Program-made: the position numbers and the translations under genes | Shown: positions 25,958 to 35,227 of the stretch, piece by piece | How the letters are laid out: each line of letters starts with the position of its first letter | Numbering within the stretch: the first letter of the stretch is position 1 | The notes under the pieces: model-generated | The model's input: the letters and a program-made list of their open reading frames with translations, nothing else | What the model was told of the DNA's origin: nothing | The model's database searches: none | Assembly: GCF_963556105.2 (NCBI RefSeq) | Contig: NZ_OY829944.1 | Span: forward strand, 1,895,501 to 1,959,500 | Direction: 5' to 3' | Source: an uncultured Tolumonas sp. | GTDB taxonomy: Bacteria; Pseudomonadota; Gammaproteobacteria; Enterobacterales; Aeromonadaceae | DNA length: 64,000 nt

Positions 25958-28900
25958 GTATCAACTCGTTCAGGTGATGTACGACTTTTTCAAATTTACA
26001 TTGCGATGCATCGCTGCGGATTGAACCAAAAAAAGCCTCAGCGCTGTCGCCGGAACTGACGATTTCATCCAGTTTTTCGAGGAATGCGGACATAAAGCCA
26101 ATTTCCGCATAATTGATCAACTGCGTCAGATCATCATGGGATGGGATCGCAGCGGGCGTGACTAGAGCATCTGAATTGGCGACGACGGATTCTTCCGGCT
26201 CGTCGGCAAATAGCCAGTCGACGGGTAATAAGTTGCTGAGTTTCGTGAGCAGTTGTTCCCGCGAGATGGGTTTGCTCAGATAATCATTGTGATATTTGGC
26301 GAGCATGTTGCTTTTTTCCAACTCATGAATATTGGCGGAAAGCATCATAATCGGGCTGCGAATGCCTTTTTGTCGCAGCTGGATCGCCAGTTGCCAGCCG
26401 CTGACTTCGGGCATGGTGATGTCAAGAATATAGAGGTGAATGGTGTGATTTTCGGCCATCTTCAGCGCTTCAGCCGCACCATTTGCCTGTAAGATGTTGA
26501 AACCCAGTGGCGTGAGAATGTTACTCACCAGATTGCGTTGATCAGCAATGTCGTCAACGACCAGAATGGTCTGTCGTGCGCCGGTGTAGCCGATAATATT
26601 CTGGTGAATCAGCACCGGAACCGAAACGGGGCTTTCGACTGCTGACATCATCATGGTCAGTGTGAAATTGCTACCCACGTTCGGCTGGCTTTGGCAGGAG
26701 ATATCGCCGCCCATCAGGCTGGCCAGCGCATGGGATATGGTCAGCCCAAGCCCCGTGCCTTGAATGGCGCGCGTACTTTGCGTTTGAATGCGTTCAAACG
26801 GCTTAAAGATCTGCTGGATGTCGTGCTCGGAGAGCCCAATACCGGTGTCTTGGACGGAAAAACGTGCCACCTGATTGCGGTAGGTGACGCGAAAAGTCAC
26901 TTTCCCTTCGCGAGTATATTTGATGGCATTATTCAGCAAGTTGATGAGGATCTGCCGTAAGCGTTGTTTGTCGGTGGCGATGTAGACGGGCAGATTCACG
27001 CAGGGGATATATTCAAACTCAAGTCCTTTCTGGGAAGCCTCCATCGCAAATATCTCTGCCAACTCATCGAGCATGGTCGCCAGATTAAATTCAACGCGTT
27101 GCAACTCAAGACGACCCGCTTCAATTTTAGAGATCTCCAGCAGCCCTTCTAACAAATCAGAAAGGTGTTTCCCATTCCGCCTTAGAATATGAGCATATTC
27201 ACGGGTTTGGTGATCCAGTTTGTGGTCGTCACTTAACAATTGCGCGTAACCCAGCAAGACATTCAGCGGTGTGCGCAATTCATGACTCAGCCCTGCTAGA
27301 TAACGGCTTTTCGCATTATTGGCCGTTTCGGCAGACTTTTTCGCCTGTTCCAATTGTCGGGAAGTTTTTTCGTGTGCGCTGATCTCATGCGTTAAAAGTT
27401 GGGTGTGGGCTTTCAGCTCAGTGATGGCATTACGACTGGTGTTGCGTGCCAGCACAAACAGGCCACTGATAATGCCAACCGGAATCAGTAACATCACAAA
27501 TGCTTTGAGCATGCCGCCTGTGATGGTGTGCATATTATCGGGTGCCAACGAAGGGATTTGGCTGTAGGCGATCATGAAGATGGCGGCCATAAAACTGCTG
27601 ACGATGGTCAACACAATCAAAAATTGACTGATGGGGCTAGCAAGTTTATGCAGTAATTCATCGGGCACAAACGGATGCAGGAAGGTGTGTATCTGCTGGT
27701 GAATGGTGGCTTTGGGGCGGCATTTATCTTCACAGCGCACATCGAGCGAGCAACATAACGAGCAGATATGACCACCATAAACGGGGCAATGGGCCATATC
27801 TTCCGGTTCATAAGCATTTTCACATACCGAACAGGTGAGTTCGTGATCGTGATGAACATGGCTGTGTGTCTTGGCATTGACCAGATAAAATTTGCCTTTG
27901 GTCAACCATGCAATCAATGGTGCGGTGATAAACGGCAAAGCAAAGGCGATATAAGAAGCAAACGCTTTGATGGCTTCATTAAACACATCGAGGTGCGCGG
28001 AGATGCCAACCGATGAGGCAATGATCATTGAGCCGAGACCGACCGGATTAATGTCGTACAGTTTTGAGCGTTTAAACTCAATGCCTGCTGGGCTTAAACC
28101 CAGCGGTTTATTGATAATCAGATCGGCCACGAGGCTGCCGATCCACGCTAAAACCAAGACGGAATAAACTTGCAGGGTTTTTTCCAGCAGCTGGTAAATG
28201 CCGAGCTCCATCAATAACAGCGCAATCACGACATTAAACACCATCCAGACCACGCGGCCCGGATGGTTGTGCGTTAACCGCGAGAAGAAATTCGACCAAG
28301 CCAGTGAGCCGGCATAGGCGTTTGCGACGTTGATTTTCAGCTGCGACATAATGACAAACACACCCGCCGCCAGCAGCGCCAGCTTGGTGTTGTCGGTCAT
28401 GTAACCAAAGGCGTTGAGGTACATATGTGCTGGGTCGCTGGCTTCGGTGGGGAAGAAGCCATGCTGGATCGCCAGCCACGCCAGATAGCTGCCAAGCGCG
28501 AGTTTGGCGGCACCGAATAGCATCCAACCCGGCCCGCCGAATAGCATCGCTAACCACCATTTTAAACGACCGGTTTTCTTTTGCTCTGGCAGAAAGCGCA
28601 AAAAATCGACTTGCTCGCCTAATTGGGCGATAACAGCGAGTAATACGGCTGACGCGCTGCCAAACAGTAACCAGTTAAAGCCATTCCCGTTTTGATTCAT
28701 ACCGGTGTAAGCCAGCCAACTGTCGAGTTGTGAATCGGGGTGGCTGAAGACATAAAACAGCGGAACGATCTGCATCGTCAGCCACAGTGGCTGCGATAAC
28801 ATCTGAAAACGGCTGATATTAGTGATACCAAAGATCACCAGCGGGATCACGGCCACCGCACTGATGATATAGCCCCAAAACAGCGGGATGCCCAATAGCA

Positions 28901-29336
28901 GTTGGAGTGCCATCGACATGATCGCGGCTTCCAGCGCGAAAAAGATAAACGTGAATGAGGCATAAATCAGCGAAACGATGGTGGAACCGATATAACCAAA
29001 CCCAGCACCACGGCTAAGTAAGTCAATGTCTACACCATATTTCGAGGCGTAATAGCAGATGGGAATGCCGCTGAAAATCACGACAGCAGAAACGGCGGCG
29101 ATAGCCCACAGCGCATTAATCGAACCATAAGAGAGCGTAATTGAACCGCCCAACGCTTCCAAAACCAGAAACGAGACAATGCCTAGTGCGCTATTGGCAA
29201 TCCACGTCGCTGACCATTTGCGGGCGCGTTTCGAGGTAAAGCGCAGCGCGAAGTCTTCCAACATTTCATTAGCGACTAACTTGTTGTATTTACGCCGATT
29301 AGTAGGAACCTTTTGCATAATAGGCCGTGCTTCCAT
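25944..29336 (-). CDS. NCS1-type transporter fused to a hybrid sensor histidine kinase
   Basis: A 1130-residue membrane sensor. Residues 1-480 form a transporter domain of about twelve helices most like NCS1 (cytosine/purine/allantoin) permeases. A cysteine-rich segment at 502-540 (CSVC, CPVYGGHICSLCC, then C-x3-C) looks like a zinc-binding module. Two more helices (about 570-591 and 610-631) and a coiled coil lead into HisKA (H685 in LSHELRTP), HATPase (N-box around N803, DTGIGL, GTGLGL), a receiver domain (D972, K1022) and a helical tail without a clear HPt histidine. It diverges from urtABCDE-ure, suggesting it senses urea or a related nitrogen compound; this is inference. A second in-frame ATG lies at 29318. 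Confidence 0.9.
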   Translation of the reverse strand: MEARPIMQKVPTNRRKYNKLVANEMLEDFALRFTSKRARKWSATWIANSALGIVSFLVLEALGGSITLSYGSINALWAIAAVSAVVIFSGIPICYYASKYGVDIDLLSRGAGFGYIGSTIVSLIYASFTFIFFALEAAIMSMALQLLLGIPLFWGYIISAVAVIPLVIFGITNISRFQMLSQPLWLTMQIVPLFYVFSHPDSQLDSWLAYTGMNQNGNGFNWLLFGSASAVLLAVIAQLGEQVDFLRFLPEQKKTGRLKWWLAMLFGGPGWMLFGAAKLALGSYLAWLAIQHGFFPTEASDPAHMYLNAFGYMTDNTKLALLAAGVFVIMSQLKINVANAYAGSLAWSNFFSRLTHNHPGRVVWMVFNVVIALLLMELGIYQLLEKTLQVYSVLVLAWIGSLVADLIINKPLGLSPAGIEFKRSKLYDINPVGLGSMIIASSVGISAHLDVFNEAIKAFASYIAFALPFITAPLIAWLTKGKFYLVNAKTHSHVHHDHELTCSVCENAYEPEDMAHCPVYGGHICSLCCSLDVRCEDKCRPKATIHQQIHTFLHPFVPDELLHKLASPISQFLIVLTIVSSFMAAIFMIAYSQIPSLAPDNMHTITGGMLKAFVMLLIPVGIISGLFVLARNTSRNAITELKAHTQLLTHEISAHEKTSRQLEQAKKSAETANNAKSRYLAGLSHELRTPLNVLLGYAQLLSDDHKLDHQTREYAHILRRNGKHLSDLLEGLLEISKIEAGRLELQRVEFNLATMLDELAEIFAMEASQKGLEFEYIPCVNLPVYIATDKQRLRQILINLLNNAIKYTREGKVTFRVTYRNQVARFSVQDTGIGLSEHDIQQIFKPFERIQTQSTRAIQGTGLGLTISHALASLMGGDISCQSQPNVGSNFTLTMMMSAVESPVSVPVLIHQNIIGYTGARQTILVVDDIADQRNLVSNILTPLGFNILQANGAAEALKMAENHTIHLYILDITMPEVSGWQLAIQLRQKGIRSPIMMLSANIHELEKSNMLAKYHNDYLSKPISREQLLTKLSNLLPVDWLFADEPEESVVANSDALVTPAAIPSHDDLTQLINYAEIGFMSAFLEKLDEIVSSGDSAEAFFGSIRSDASQCKFEKVVHHLNELIHEHY

Positions 29337-29431
29337 TCATGATAAGTCGCTCTTGATTGCACTCCTTGCGATCAAGTGAGGAAAGACATCCTCCCACATC
29401 AGTGTATCGAATTATCAGCCATTCACCTATG

Positions 29432-29536
29432 CGTCATTTGACGTAGTTTTCTGCACGATATGCGCATATTCAGCCTGCTGTTTTTTCTCAATACTGAACC
29501 TGCTTGTTCAAAGGGTGATTGTCTTGAAACTTCAAG
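29432..29536. promoter_or_regulatory. Dyad-rich control region between the sensor kinase and urtA
   Basis: The 260-bp divergent gap holds three dyads: CGTCA-TT-TGACG at 29432-29443, the perfect palindrome ATATGCGCATAT at 29458-29469, and CTTGAA-AC-TTCAAG at 29523-29536. They sit where sites for the encoded LuxR-type regulator would be expected. No consensus sigma-54 promoter was found here. Which dyad matters is unknown. Confidence 0.4.
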
Positions 29537-29596
29537 TGAACAGATACCGAGAGAGGGTTTGTTCATCGCAGAAAACTAATTTAAGGAAGAATACGC

Positions 29597-30865
29597 ATGA
29601 AAAGGAAACTACTCGCAAGTTCTATTCTGGTTGCCTCTTTGTTTGGTAGTCACGCGTTTGCGGCAGATGGCACCATCAAGGTGGGGGTGTTGCACTCGCT
29701 GTCTGGCACCATGGCGATCAGTGAAACCACACTGAAAGACACCATGCTGATGCTGATTGATGAGCAGAATAAGAAAGGCGGCTTGCTGGGCAAAAAACTG
29801 GAACCTGTAGTAGTTGACCCTGCGTCAAACTGGCCGTTGTTTGCGGAAAAGGCGCGTGAGTTAATTCAAAAAGACAAAGTCTCGGCCATTTTCGGTTGCT
29901 GGACTTCCGTTTCCCGTAAATCAGTTTTGCCAGTCGTGGAAGAGCTGAACAGTGTGCTGTTCTATCCAGTGCAGTACGAAGGGGAAGAGTCGTCTAAAAA
30001 CGTGTTCTACACCGGTGCCGCACCAAACCAGCAGGCGATCCCCGCTGTTGATTACCTGATGGATCAAGGCGTACAGCGTTGGGCATTGTTGGGCACAGAT
30101 TATGTGTATCCACGTACCACCAATAAAATTCTCGAAGCCTATCTGAAAGCCAAAGGCGTGAAAGCGTCTGACATCATGGTGAACTACACCCCATTTGGTC
30201 ATTCAGACTGGCAGTCGATTGTGGCGGATGTGAAGAAATTCGGCTCTGCAGGCAAGAAAACCGCCGTCGTTTCTACCATCAACGGTGATGCAAACGTACC
30301 GTTCTATAAGGAACTGGGTAACCAAGGCATCTCTGCACAAGACATTCCTGTGGTTGCCTTCTCAGTCGGTGAAGAAGAGTTGTCAGGCATCGACACCAAA
30401 CCGTTGGTGGGCCATCTGGCGGCATGGAACTACTTTGAAAGTGTAGACACCCCAGCCAACAAAGATTTCATCGAAAAATGGCACAAATTCACCGGTAAAA
30501 AAGAGCGCGTAACCAACGACCCTATGGAAGCGACTTACATCGGTTTCAACATGTGGGTGAAAGCGGTTGAGAAAGCGGGCACCACTGACCCAGCGAAAGT
30601 ACAAGATGCCCTGATTGGTGTGTCTGTACCGAACCTGACGGGCGGTTACGCAGCCATGATGCCAAACCACCACATCACCAAGCCGGTGCTGATCGGCGAA
30701 ATTCAGGATGATGGTCAATTCGAAGTAGTGTCTGAAACCAAAGGCACTGTGGTTGGTGACGAATGGTCTGACTTCTTACCAGGCTCAAAAGACCTGATCT
30801 CGGATTGGCGTAAACCGCTGTCATGCGGCAACTTCAACGTCAAAACCGGTAAATGTGGCGGTTGA
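29597..30865 (+). CDS. urtA: Urea ABC transporter substrate-binding protein
   Basis: A 422-residue periplasmic binding protein of the urea/short-chain amide family. After a signal peptide (cleavage near AFA-ADG) come KVGVLHSLSGTMAISE, WTSVSRKSVLPVVEE and YPVQYEGEESSKNVFYTGA, all UrtA hallmarks. It is the first gene of the urt operon, with AAGGAAG before the ATG. A hairpin after its stop may partly terminate transcription, so the binding protein would be made in excess over the membrane subunits. Confidence 0.97.
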   Translation: MKRKLLASSILVASLFGSHAFAADGTIKVGVLHSLSGTMAISETTLKDTMLMLIDEQNKKGGLLGKKLEPVVVDPASNWPLFAEKARELIQKDKVSAIFGCWTSVSRKSVLPVVEELNSVLFYPVQYEGEESSKNVFYTGAAPNQQAIPAVDYLMDQGVQRWALLGTDYVYPRTTNKILEAYLKAKGVKASDIMVNYTPFGHSDWQSIVADVKKFGSAGKKTAVVSTINGDANVPFYKELGNQGISAQDIPVVAFSVGEEELSGIDTKPLVGHLAAWNYFESVDTPANKDFIEKWHKFTGKKERVTNDPMEATYIGFNMWVKAVEKAGTTDPAKVQDALIGVSVPNLTGGYAAMMPNHHITKPVLIGEIQDDGQFEVVSETKGTVVGDEWSDFLPGSKDLISDWRKPLSCGNFNVKTGKCGG

Positions 30866-30878
30866 TGCCGTGACTGAC

Positions 30879-30909
30879 AGGGCGGGAGATGTTCCGCCCT
30901 AATTTTTAA
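30879..30909 (+). terminator. Attenuating hairpin between urtA and urtB
   Basis: AGGGCGG at 30879-30885 pairs with CCGCCCT at 30894-30900, followed by AATTTTTAA. The stem is GC-rich and the T run short, as expected for a partial terminator inside an ABC-transporter operon. Confidence 0.65.
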
Positions 30910-30961
30910 GCGCCTGATTTTTAAAGTTTAAATTTTTAAAGTTTTCATTTTTAAAACACCT
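30902..30961 (+). repeat. Four ATTTTTAA repeats with a 15-bp period
   Basis: The octamer ATTTTTAA starts at 30902, 30917, 30932 and 30947, an exact 15-bp spacing; units 2 and 3 also share AGTTT after it. It lies in the 142-bp urtA-urtB gap, directly after the terminator stem. Period and AT content could reflect slippage or a curved-DNA or RNA-unstructured spacer. Confidence 0.7.
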
Positions 30962-31007
30962 TTGGAATTCAAAAGAGAAAGCTCATTTTCTCTGGGACAA
31001 GGAAAGC

Positions 31008-32612
31008 ATGATGCGATTAATACAGGCAGGATGCAGTCGAATCATCGTGGTGGGGTTAACCTTGATGGTGGGTCTCTGGAGTGTCATGGCGCAGGCGATG
31101 AACACCGATGAGGCATTAAAAGCACTGAGTGGGCGTGATTTTGCGGTGAAACAAGAAGCCATCACGACCATTGCTGCCAGTGGCGAACCTTATGCAGCCG
31201 ATCTGTTTACGGCGCTGGATAAAGGCGAGCTATTTTTCCGTAAAAGTGACGAGCTGATGGTCATTCGTCAGGGCGACACCTTTGTAAATTTAACCGACAA
31301 ACAAGCGGTTGCCGGTGACAGTTCTGATTTCAAACGCGTGGCGATGAACAATGCGCTGCGCCGCCAAATCGCTGAATTATCAGCCCAACTGGCCTTAAAT
31401 GATCCGAATGCAGAGAAACGCCTGAACGCAGTGAAATCGATGTTGGGGAAGGTGGCTGATTCCGATCGTGCTGCTCTGATTGCCCATCAACAAAAAGAGA
31501 CCGATGCCAAGGTGTTAGCGGCCTATGACATGGTGATCGCATTCAGCAAATTAGTCGATGGCGATGCTGCAGTGCGCCTGAGCGCGGTCGATGCACTCAG
31601 TGAAGTGCATAACCCAGAAGTCGTCGGGCAGCTGAAAGCAGTTGCTCAGAATGATGCTGACGCAAAAGTGAAAGCCGCTGCGACAGCCGCGGTGAAAAAG
31701 CTCGAGCGCAGTCAGTCATTTTACAGTGGCGTTGAAACCCTCTATTTCGGCATCAGCCTCGGCTCCATTTTAGTGCTCGCAGGCATTGGTCTGGCGATCA
31801 CCTTTGGTGTGATGGGTGTCATCAACATGGCGCACGGCGAGATGATGATGCTGGGTGCTTACACCACCTTCGTAATGCAAAAACTGTTACCGAATGAACC
31901 GGGCATTGCGTTGCTGCTCTCGATTCCTGCGGCGTTCTGTGTTTCTGGCTTAATTGGCATTGTGATTGAGCGTAGCGTGATCCGTTTCTTATATGGCCGC
32001 CCACTTGAAACTTTGCTGGCAACCTTCGGGATCAGCCTGCTGTTACAACAAGCGGTGCGTTCGATTTTCTCGCCGCTGAACCAAAGCGTGGTCATGCCTT
32101 CGTGGATGAGTGGCACCTGGGTGTGGAACGATTTCCTGTCGCTGACCCTGAACCGCATGTTCATCATTCTGTTTAGTCTGTTGGTTTTTGCTGGCCTGAT
32201 GTGGTTGCTGAAACGCAGTCGCCTCGGCTTGGAAGTGCGCGCCGTTTCGCAAAACCGCGCCATGGCCCGCAACATGGGCGTTCGCTCAGATTGGGTGAAT
32301 GCCAGAACTTTCGGTCTGGGATCAGGCATCGCTGGTATTGCTGGTGTGGCGTTGTCTCAGCTGACCAACGTTGGCCCGAATTTAGGGCAGGGTTACATCA
32401 TCGACTCCTTCATGGTGGTGGTGTTTGGCGGTGTCGGCAATTTATGGGGCACGTTGGTGGCGGGTCTGTCACTGGGTGTGGCGAACAAATTGCTGGAACC
32501 CTATGCCGGTGCTGTGCTGGCAAAAATCCTGATTCTGGTTGCGATCATTCTGTTTATTCAGAAACGCCCGCGCGGACTGTTCCCGCAACGTGGCCGTGCG
32601 GTTGAGGGCTAA
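31008..32612 (+). CDS. urtB: Urea ABC transporter permease UrtB
   Basis: A 534-residue LivH-type permease. The signal peptide (ending near AQA-MNT) and a periplasmic domain of about 200 residues made of helical, HEAT-like repeats (FAVKQEAITTIAASG; AAVRLSAVDALSE) precede the membrane domain (from about residue 245: LYFGISLGSILVLAGIGLAITFG). The long N-terminal domain is usual for proteobacterial UrtB. Two ATG codons lie in tandem; 31011 has slightly better spacing from AAGGA than 31008. Confidence 0.96.
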   Translation: MMRLIQAGCSRIIVVGLTLMVGLWSVMAQAMNTDEALKALSGRDFAVKQEAITTIAASGEPYAADLFTALDKGELFFRKSDELMVIRQGDTFVNLTDKQAVAGDSSDFKRVAMNNALRRQIAELSAQLALNDPNAEKRLNAVKSMLGKVADSDRAALIAHQQKETDAKVLAAYDMVIAFSKLVDGDAAVRLSAVDALSEVHNPEVVGQLKAVAQNDADAKVKAAATAAVKKLERSQSFYSGVETLYFGISLGSILVLAGIGLAITFGVMGVINMAHGEMMMLGAYTTFVMQKLLPNEPGIALLLSIPAAFCVSGLIGIVIERSVIRFLYGRPLETLLATFGISLLLQQAVRSIFSPLNQSVVMPSWMSGTWVWNDFLSLTLNRMFIILFSLLVFAGLMWLLKRSRLGLEVRAVSQNRAMARNMGVRSDWVNARTFGLGSGIAGIAGVALSQLTNVGPNLGQGYIIDSFMVVVFGGVGNLWGTLVAGLSLGVANKLLEPYAGAVLAKILILVAIILFIQKRPRGLFPQRGRAVEG

Positions 32613-32616
32613 AAAC

Positions 32617-33699
32617 ATGCTATTCAATTCTGTACTCAAAGATAAAGCGGGCCTGAGTTTGCTCGGTGCCATTCTGGTTGGCTCGGTGCTGGTGGTGTTA
32701 TCCAATTTATTGCTTCCACAAGACAGCGTGCTGTATGTCGGTTCCAACACGGTGACGCTGTTAGGCAAATATTTATGCTACGCCCTGCTTGCCGTGGCAC
32801 TTGATTTAGTCTGGGGTTATCTCGGTATTTTAAGTCTTGGTCACGGCGCTTTTTTTGCGCTCGGCGGTTACGCGATGGGTATGTATCTGATGCGTCAGAT
32901 CGGCACGCGCGGTGTGTATGGCGACCCAGTGTTGCCTGATTTCATGGTGTTCCTGAATTGGCACGAACTGCCGTGGTTCTGGGTTGGCATGAACCATTTC
33001 TGGTTCGCCATGTTGATGGTGTTGCTGGTGCCGGGTTTGCTCGCGTTTGTATTCGGCTGGCTGGCATTCCGCTCACGTGTCACCGGCGTTTATCTGTCGA
33101 TCATGACGCAAGCGATGACCTACGCACTGTTACTGGCGTTCTTCCGCAATGAAATGGGTTTTGGCGGTAATAACGGTTTAACCGATTTCAAAGACATCAT
33201 CGGTTTTAGTCTGACTGACGATGCTACCCGCGCAGCGTTATTCCTGATTACGGCTGTTGTGCTCTGTCTGGCTTATTTGGTCTGTCGCGTGATTGTTGGC
33301 TCTAAATTGGGGCGAGTTGCGGTTGCGATCCGTGATGCTGAGATGCGCACCCGATTTATGGGCTACCGTGTGGAATATTTCAAACTGGCGATTTTTGTGT
33401 TCTCCGCCATGTTGGCAGGGATCGCAGGCGCTTTGTATGTGCCACAAGTTGGCATTATTAATCCGGGTGAATTCTCGCCACTGAACTCGATTGAGCTGGT
33501 GATCTGGGTCGCGGTCGGTGGTCGTGCAACGCTTTATGGCGCGGTGGTTGGCGCGATTTTGGTCAACTACGCCAAGTCGGTGTTTACCGGCATTTTGCCT
33601 GATGAATGGCTCTATGCATTGGGTGCGCTGTTCGTGCTGGTCACCCTGTTCCTGCCAAAAGGCGTGACAGGTTTATTCAATCGCAAGGAGGCGGTGTGA
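32617..33699 (+). CDS. urtC: Urea ABC transporter permease UrtC
   Basis: A 360-residue LivM-type permease, second membrane subunit of the urea importer. It has about eight to ten helices with the family motifs LDLVWGYLGILSLGHGAFFALGGYAMGMYL and VAIRDAEMRTRFMGY. The frame is open upstream inside urtB; ATG 32617, 4 bp after the urtB stop with GAGGG upstream, is the start. Its TGA overlaps the urtD ATG by one base. Confidence 0.96.
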   Translation: MLFNSVLKDKAGLSLLGAILVGSVLVVLSNLLLPQDSVLYVGSNTVTLLGKYLCYALLAVALDLVWGYLGILSLGHGAFFALGGYAMGMYLMRQIGTRGVYGDPVLPDFMVFLNWHELPWFWVGMNHFWFAMLMVLLVPGLLAFVFGWLAFRSRVTGVYLSIMTQAMTYALLLAFFRNEMGFGGNNGLTDFKDIIGFSLTDDATRAALFLITAVVLCLAYLVCRVIVGSKLGRVAVAIRDAEMRTRFMGYRVEYFKLAIFVFSAMLAGIAGALYVPQVGIINPGEFSPLNSIELVIWVAVGGRATLYGAVVGAILVNYAKSVFTGILPDEWLYALGALFVLVTLFLPKGVTGLFNRKEAV

Positions 33700-34538
33700 T
33701 GAATATGTTTGCACAAACCAAAACGATCTTAACACCGACTTACTGGCGTGAGCGCATGGCACCCCCTGCGCCTGCGAAGCTCGATTTACGGCATGGCGTG
33801 ATCCTTTATCTGGAAGACATCAACGTCAGTTTTGATGGTTTTAAAGCACTGAATAACCTCAACCTTTACATCAATAAAGGGGAACTGCGCTGCATCATCG
33901 GCCCGAACGGGGCAGGTAAAAGTACCATGATGGATGTGATCACCGGTAAAACGCGCCCAGATACCGGTTCGGCGTGGTTTGGTCAGAACATCAACTTGCT
34001 GGCACTTGATGAACCTGCCATTGCCGAGGCGGGCATTGGGCGTAAATTCCAAAAACCAACCGTGTTTGAACCGCTGACGGTGGAAGAGAACCTTGAGCTG
34101 GCCATGGCGGGGAATAAAGGTGTTTGGCAAACCTTTGTCAGCAAGCTGTCTGGCGAAGATCGTGATCATCTTGAAGCAACGCTGCTGCTAATTGGTTTGG
34201 TTTCTGAGCGTCATCGCCAAGCTGGTGTGTTGTCGCACGGTCAAAAGCAGTGGCTGGAAATTGGCATGCTGCTGATGCAGCGCCCGGAATTACTGCTGGT
34301 CGATGAGCCAGTCGCAGGGATGACACATCAGGAGATGGAACGCACTGCTGAACTGCTGAAACAGCTCGCTGGAAAACATTCGGTCGTTGTCGTTGAGCAC
34401 GATATGGATTTCGTGCGCTCGATTGCCAATAAAGTCACGGTATTACACCAAGGCTCGGTGCTGGCGGAAGGCACCATGAGTCAGGTGCAGGCTGATCCGA
34501 AAGTGATCGAGGTCTATCTGGGGGAATCAGCATGCTGA
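33699..34538 (+). CDS. urtD: Urea ABC transporter ATP-binding protein UrtD
   Basis: A 279-residue LivG-type ATPase with Walker A GPNGAGKS, signature SHGQKQWLEIG and Walker B LLLVDEPVAGM. The N-terminal extension of about 40 residues before the ABC core is typical of UrtD. The start overlaps the urtC stop (TGATG) and is preceded by AAGGAGG; an upstream in-frame start lies inside urtC. It overlaps urtE by 7 bp. Confidence 0.96.
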   Translation: MNMFAQTKTILTPTYWRERMAPPAPAKLDLRHGVILYLEDINVSFDGFKALNNLNLYINKGELRCIIGPNGAGKSTMMDVITGKTRPDTGSAWFGQNINLLALDEPAIAEAGIGRKFQKPTVFEPLTVEENLELAMAGNKGVWQTFVSKLSGEDRDHLEATLLLIGLVSERHRQAGVLSHGQKQWLEIGMLLMQRPELLLVDEPVAGMTHQEMERTAELLKQLAGKHSVVVVEHDMDFVRSIANKVTVLHQGSVLAEGTMSQVQADPKVIEVYLGESAC

Positions 34539-35227
34539 AGTTATCCGGTATTAATCAATTTTACGGCCAATCGCACACGCTGTGGGATCTGGATATCGAG
34601 ATCGCGCAGGGCGAATGTCTCTGTCTGATGGGCCGTAATGGCGTGGGTAAAACCACGCTGTTGAATGTGTTGATGGGGCAATTGCCAGTTAAAAGCGGTC
34701 AGATTGAATTCGACGGTCAAGACATCAGCAAATTTTCGGTTGAACGTCGTGCGGAAATTGGCATCGGTTACGTGCCGCAAGGGCGGCAGATTTTTCCGCT
34801 GCTGACGGTGGAAGAGAATCTCAAAATCGGCTTGCCTGCGCGGCGCGATAACAAACGCCAGATCCCCGATCAGGTGTATGAGTTGTTTCCTGTACTGAAG
34901 GAAATGAAACAACGCCGTGGTGGTGATTTATCGGGCGGTCAGCAGCAGCAATTAGCGATTGGTCGTGCGCTGGTGCTTGATCCGAAATTACTGATTTTAG
35001 ATGAACCGACCGAAGGCATTCAGCCGAATATCGTCAGTGAAATTGGCGACATCATTCGCAAACTCAACCGTGATATCGGTCTGACCGTGCTGTTAGTTGA
35101 ACAGAAACTGCCGTTTGCCCGCAAAGTCGGTGATCGCTTTTGTCTGCTCGATCGCGGCCGCCGGGTTGCTGATGGTCTGATGGCTGATTTGAACGAAGGT
35201 TTGATCAAGGAATATCTGACGGTATGA
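34532..35227 (+). CDS. urtE: Urea ABC transporter ATP-binding protein UrtE
   Basis: A 231-residue LivF-type ATPase with Walker A GRNGVGKT, signature LSGGQQQQLAIGRAL and Walker B LLILDEPTEGIQPNIV. With UrtD it powers high-affinity urea uptake. Its TGA overlaps the ureD start (ATGA), joining uptake and urease genes into one transcription unit. Confidence 0.97.
   Translation: MLKLSGINQFYGQSHTLWDLDIEIAQGECLCLMGRNGVGKTTLLNVLMGQLPVKSGQIEFDGQDISKFSVERRAEIGIGYVPQGRQIFPLLTVEENLKIGLPARRDNKRQIPDQVYELFPVLKEMKQRRGGDLSGGQQQQLAIGRALVLDPKLLILDEPTEGIQPNIVSEIGDIIRKLNRDIGLTVLLVEQKLPFARKVGDRFCLLDRGRRVADGLMADLNEGLIKEYLTV

Noticed and set aside
29337..29596. Sigma-54 promoter for urtA or the kinase
   Set aside because: Neither strand has a TGGC element correctly spaced from TTGC.
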